Part shown: positions 7,477 to 11,021 of the stretch, piece by piece
Layout: each line of letters starts with the position of its first letter
How positions within the stretch are numbered: position 1 is the first letter of the stretch
Assembly (NCBI GenBank): GCA_016783865.1
Contig: JADHVS010000147.1
Coordinates: 1-11,021 of the forward strand
DNA length: 11,021 nucleotides
Reading direction: 5' to 3'
From: Bacteroidales bacterium
Lineage (GTDB): Bacteria; Bacteroidota; Bacteroidia; Bacteroidales; SM23-62
Notes under the pieces: model-generated
What the model was told of the DNA's origin: nothing
Database searches by the model: none
The model's input: the letters and a program-made list of their open reading frames with translations, nothing else
Position numbers and translations under genes: made by a program

Positions 7477-8655
7477 ATGAAAAAAATCGACCGCCGGATT
7501 GTCATCATCTTTACCCTGATATTTATTATTGGACTGGCTTACGGACTCATGCGGTTCCTCATCGCACAAAAAGAGGATCCTGCCATGCGTCCACCCATGG
7601 AAGCCAAAAGATATGTCAAGGCAGATACAGTAAAATATCAGACAGTCATCTCGCCTGTTTCGGCACCCGGCAGGGTGTCCTCTATTTCAGAGATTGATGT
7701 TGTTGCAGAAGCAGCGGGGAAAATCATTGAGGGAGAAGTTCCGCTCAAAAGAGGAGAACTGTTTAAAAGGGGAACCGTTCTTTTTACAATATACCCGGAC
7801 GAGGCAGTCCTTGCACTTCAGGCACGCAAGAGCCAGTTCCTGAACAGCCTGGCCAACCTGTTGCCTGATATTGCCATTGATTTCCCGCAACATGGTGACC
7901 TGTTCAATACCTTTTTTAACGCAATCGACCTGCAAAAAAAATTGCCCCCATTCCCTGAAACAAACGATGAAAAGCTGCGCATTTTCCTCGCCAGCCGGAA
8001 TATCCTGAGCGAATACTATAATATCCAGAAAGATGAATTGCAGTTAAGCCGGCATACGGTAAGGGCACCCTTTGACGGAACCTACGACATGGTTTATATG
8101 GAGGCCGGTGCATATACCAATACGGGTGGACGGGTTGCACATGCTATCCGTACAGACCTGCTGGAGCTGGAAGTACCGCTGGAAAGATTTGATGCCGACT
8201 GGGTAAAAATCGGTGATCTGGTCACTATCCGTTCCGACAGGGAAGATTTCACCTGGACAGGTGAGGTAATCAGGAAGAGCCAGTTTGTTGATCCCAATAC
8301 GCAGTCACAGATCATTTTCGTTCGTGTGAAAAACCACCAGCGCATACCCCTGCTGGTCGGTGAATACCCCAGGGCTGAATTTCCCGGCCACCCGGTGGAT
8401 AATACGATGGAAGTTCCACGAAATGTCAGTTTTAACACCAATGAAGTTTTTATTATAGTGGATGGCAGGCTACAGAAGAGAACCATAAACATCGTTAAGG
8501 AAAACGAAACAACTCTCCTCTTTGACGGACTGGAAGAAGGAGCTGTGCTGGTGATGCAGCCACTCATCAATGTGCAGGAAGGGACCCAGGTGATAATCCA
8601 GGGCCAGGGTGATCCTCCGGATCAGGGTGGACAGAAAAAACAATCACAGCAATAG
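7477..8655 (+). CDS. RND efflux periplasmic adaptor subunit (membrane fusion protein, HlyD/AcrA family)
   Basis: This 392-residue adaptor links an inner-membrane RND permease to an outer-membrane channel. One N-terminal membrane segment (about 8-28) with no lipobox anchors it in the inner membrane, with the rest in the periplasm. The first lipoyl half lies around 72-105 (EIDVVAEAAGKIIEGEVPL, then KRGTVLFTI), and the second around 191-225 (LSRHTVRAPFDGTY, then GAYTNTGGRVAHAI). Between them, the usual long coiled-coil hairpin is replaced or interrupted by a stretch with LLPDIAIDFPQHG (128-140) and LPPFPE (156-161). A beta-barrel domain and a membrane-proximal domain follow, and the tail is rich in Gln, Gly and Pro. 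The start is supported by the membrane segment right after it; the ATG has no strong Shine-Dalgarno motif. It is followed after 6 bases by the permease gene, so the two are co-transcribed. The substrate cannot be told. Confidence 0.93.
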   Translation: MKKIDRRIVIIFTLIFIIGLAYGLMRFLIAQKEDPAMRPPMEAKRYVKADTVKYQTVISPVSAPGRVSSISEIDVVAEAAGKIIEGEVPLKRGELFKRGTVLFTIYPDEAVLALQARKSQFLNSLANLLPDIAIDFPQHGDLFNTFFNAIDLQKKLPPFPETNDEKLRIFLASRNILSEYYNIQKDELQLSRHTVRAPFDGTYDMVYMEAGAYTNTGGRVAHAIRTDLLELEVPLERFDADWVKIGDLVTIRSDREDFTWTGEVIRKSQFVDPNTQSQIIFVRVKNHQRIPLLVGEYPRAEFPGHPVDNTMEVPRNVSFNTNEVFIIVDGRLQKRTINIVKENETTLLFDGLEEGAVLVMQPLINVQEGTQVIIQGQGDPPDQGGQKKQSQQ

Positions 8656-8661
8656 CAGGTT

Positions 8662-11021
8662 ATGAGAAAAATCATAGAGCGTTTTGTAGAGTATCCCATT
8701 TATGCCAACCTGATCATTGCTTTTGTGGTCCTGGCCGGTGTGGCCAGCTTTCTTTCAATGAAAAAGTCATTCTTCCCGGAAACAGAAAGCAGGTTCATCA
8801 CAGTATCTGTCTTTTATCCCGGGGCTTCCCCTGTGGAGATGGAGGAAGGAGTGACCTCAAGGATTGAGGAAGCTATCCGGGGATTAATAGGCATAAAAGA
8901 GATCAACTCCACTTCTGTTGAAAACCGCTCATCCGTCATGATTGAAACGACCGGTGAGTATCCAATCAATGAGATCCTTATGGAGGTCAAGAATGCCGTT
9001 GACGGCATTTCATCCCTTCCTTCTGCAGCCGAAAGGCCCATTGTGTCCAAACAGCGTTCCCGGGCCCCTGCCCTTTTCATGGACCTGAAACCGGCCGAGG
9101 GAGTAGAAATGGACCTGATGACCCTGAAAGAATATGCCCAGCGGATCGAAGAAGATTTTTTCAACTCAGGGGTGATGAGCCAGATCGACCTTTCTGGTTA
9201 TCCAACGCCTGAGATTTCGGTTGAGGTGGATGAAGACCAGCTCCTGCGTTACAACCTGACATTTGATGACATCATCCAGGCCATCCAGCTAAACAACCAG
9301 GATGTGTCCGGCGGCCAGATCAAATCAGATGATGAAGAACTCCTTATCAGGTTGAGGTCCAGGAGTACAGATCCGAATAAAATAGGAAGCATTGTTTTAA
9401 TGGGACAACCTGACGGAAGCTTTTTACGCATCCGTGATATTGCCGAAGTAAAAAAGAAATTTGCAGATGAAACACAGAAATCATGGATCAACGGTAAGGA
9501 ATCGGTATATATCAGGGTTGAAAAGCTTCCCGAGGAGGACCTGGATGAGATGACACAATTTGCCAGGGAATACCTGGAGGATTTCAATGCCAGGAATCCC
9601 GGTGTAAAACTTGAAATGTCGAGGGCATACCTGGATATCCTGCAGAGCCGGCTGAAACTTCTGACTAACAATGGTATGCTGGGACTTATCCTGGTAATCA
9701 TTGCTTTGTCTATGTTCCTCAATGTGCGGCTTTCCTTATGGGTATCCTGGGGGATCCCCTTCAGTTTCCTGGGCATGTTCATCTTTGCCTTTCTGTATGG
9801 GGTAACGATCAATATGATGTCGTTATTCGGCATGATACTGGTGATCGGTATCCTGGTCGACGATGGCATTGTGATCGCAGAAAATATCTTTCTCCATTTT
9901 GAGAGGGGAAAGACACCGATGCGTGCCGCAGTTGACGGCACCATGGAAGTCTTGCCTGCAGTACTTACCTCTGTGACCACCACCATAGTGGCATTCATAC
10001 CCCTGCTGTTCCTTACCGGGACCCGGATGGAATTCATGATGCACATGGCCATCGTGGTCATTGCGAGCCTGATTTTCTCCCTGTTTGAAGCATTTCTTAT
10101 CCTGCCGGCCCACCTCTCCAATCCCCGTGTGCTCAACCGGACAAGGTTGCAGGGTAGGAAAACGGGAATAAAAAGATTTCTTGACGGATTCATGGTATGG
10201 CTGCGTGAAAATGTGTATCACCATGTGCTAGTCTGGCTGGTCAGATGGCGGCATGCAGTGATCGGGATACCCATAGCCCTTTTCCTGATCACAGCCGGAT
10301 TATATTTTGGGGGCCATATCAAGAATACTTTTTTCCCGATGGTCGATTTCGACCGGTTTGAGCTGAATGTGGCCTTTACTCCCGGAGATGGTGAAAAACA
10401 GACCCTTGAGTTCCTGCATCGTTTCGAGGATGCTGTATGGGAAGTGGATGAAGAAATGACTGCAGAACTGGGTCTGGACACAAACCTGATTGAACGGGTA
10501 CGAACCACCCTGGGATCTGCCTTTGACAGGAACGAATCGGGTTCCCACTGTGGCAGCCTAGGTGTGTATCCGATCGACCTGGAAGGATTACCCCTGTCCG
10601 GTACTGACATTGCCAACAGGGTCCGTGAGAAGATAGGTCCTGTTCCTGAAGCATTGAAATATACCGTGGGTGGAAGAAACCGCTGGGGAGCCCCGATCTC
10701 CATAGGATTAATGTCAAAAAACTTAAAAGAACTTGAAGAAGCAAAAGATTTTCTGATGGGCAGGCTTACCGAGTTACCTGCTTTGAAAGACATCAACGAA
10801 AATGTAGCTTTAGGGAAACAGGAGATCAGGCTGAAACTGAAACCGAAGGCCTATTTTCTTGGCCTGGACGAAAGTTCTATCGCCCGGCAGGTGCGCCAGG
10901 GATTTTATGGCGGCCAGGCCCAGCGGTTGCAGGAAGGAAGGGATGAGCTTCGGATCTGGGTCAGGTATCCGAAATCCGGAAGGCTTACCCTGGGTCAGAT
11001 GGAAAAGATGAAGATCAAAAC
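8662..11021 (+). CDS. RND-family efflux permease (AcrB/HAE1-like), C terminus beyond the window
   Basis: Inner-membrane, proton-driven exporter of the resistance-nodulation-division family. The frame is open for 786 codons to the right edge; the family is usually about 1000-1070 residues, so TM8-12 are missing. TM1 covers about 12-31, followed by FFPE (37-40) and YPGASPVEMEEGVTSRIEEA, the family's first porter-domain signature. TM2-TM6 lie at about 338-480. TM4 carries VDDGIVIAEN with Asp400 and Asp401, matching the proton-relay aspartates. TM7 is at about 532-552. The second half repeats the start, with FFP at 557-559, showing the internal duplication of RND proteins. The ATG is six bases after the adaptor stop, with AGG just upstream. 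With the adaptor it forms two parts of a tripartite pump; a TolC-like factor is not in view. AcrB-like drug or lipid export is likelier than metal export (CusA type), but the substrate is unknown. Confidence 0.95.
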   Translation, partial: MRKIIERFVEYPIYANLIIAFVVLAGVASFLSMKKSFFPETESRFITVSVFYPGASPVEMEEGVTSRIEEAIRGLIGIKEINSTSVENRSSVMIETTGEYPINEILMEVKNAVDGISSLPSAAERPIVSKQRSRAPALFMDLKPAEGVEMDLMTLKEYAQRIEEDFFNSGVMSQIDLSGYPTPEISVEVDEDQLLRYNLTFDDIIQAIQLNNQDVSGGQIKSDDEELLIRLRSRSTDPNKIGSIVLMGQPDGSFLRIRDIAEVKKKFADETQKSWINGKESVYIRVEKLPEEDLDEMTQFAREYLEDFNARNPGVKLEMSRAYLDILQSRLKLLTNNGMLGLILVIIALSMFLNVRLSLWVSWGIPFSFLGMFIFAFLYGVTINMMSLFGMILVIGILVDDGIVIAENIFLHFERGKTPMRAAVDGTMEVLPAVLTSVTTTIVAFIPLLFLTGTRMEFMMHMAIVVIASLIFSLFEAFLILPAHLSNPRVLNRTRLQGRKTGIKRFLDGFMVWLRENVYHHVLVWLVRWRHAVIGIPIALFLITAGLYFGGHIKNTFFPMVDFDRFELNVAFTPGDGEKQTLEFLHRFEDAVWEVDEEMTAELGLDTNLIERVRTTLGSAFDRNESGSHCGSLGVYPIDLEGLPLSGTDIANRVREKIGPVPEALKYTVGGRNRWGAPISIGLMSKNLKELEEAKDFLMGRLTELPALKDINENVALGKQEIRLKLKPKAYFLGLDESSIARQVRQGFYGGQAQRLQEGRDELRIWVRYPKSGRLTLGQMEKMKIK

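Noticed and set aside
7422..7697. A 91-codon plus-strand open frame overlapping the start of the adaptor gene
   Set aside because: It uses another frame through the adaptor's signal-anchor region. The adaptor frame has the membrane segment and lipoyl motifs, while this one has nothing recognisable.
8094..8570. A 158-codon minus-strand open frame
   Set aside because: It is antisense to the beta-barrel and membrane-proximal part of the adaptor, with serine-rich composition typical of such shadows.
9249..10193. A 314-codon open frame on the minus strand
   Set aside because: It lies wholly opposite the RND permease, whose motifs are unmistakable. Its product is low-complexity, rich in Ser, Arg and Ile, and resembles no family I know. 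It is an antisense shadow of the permease codons.

Overview
The window looks like chromosomal DNA of a member of the Bacteroidota. The evidence is a TonB-dependent receptor with an N-terminal carboxypeptidase-regulatory-like domain, a lipoprotein whose acidic stretch after the lipidated cysteine resembles the surface-export signal of this phylum, an exact TAnnTTTG promoter element, AT-rich leaders with few Shine-Dalgarno sequences, and moderate GC content. The genus cannot be told from the sequence. No rRNA, tRNA, CRISPR array, transposase or phage gene was found.

Layout from left to right. Positions 1-1729 (minus) hold the N-terminal 576 codons of a TonB-dependent outer-membrane receptor that runs off the left edge. 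A 193-base divergent gap follows, then a small lipoprotein gene (1923-2495, plus). A 98-base convergent gap contains six perfect tandem copies of a heptamer. Positions 2594-7168 (minus) encode a 1524-residue exported protein with WD40-type beta-propeller repeats, an Ig-like linker, a caspase/metacaspase-type peptidase domain with an intact His/Cys dyad, and a canonical EF-hand loop. A 308-base divergent gap carries two copies of a palindromic nonamer, a 70% GC inverted-repeat block and a good Bacteroidota promoter. Positions 7477-8655 (plus) encode a periplasmic adaptor (membrane fusion protein), and from 8662 an RND-family efflux permease runs off the right edge after 786 codons.

The adaptor and permease are 6 bases apart and form one operon for a tripartite efflux pump; no outer-membrane TolC-like factor is in view. 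The TonB receptor, lipoprotein and caspase-like protein are each transcribed separately. Nothing visible ties them to the pump, except that all five products belong to the cell envelope. The most interesting gene is the exported WD40-caspase protein. The noncoding structures (heptamer array, GC-rich element, paired nonamers) are the main features not explained by coding. I saw no clear new multi-gene system.
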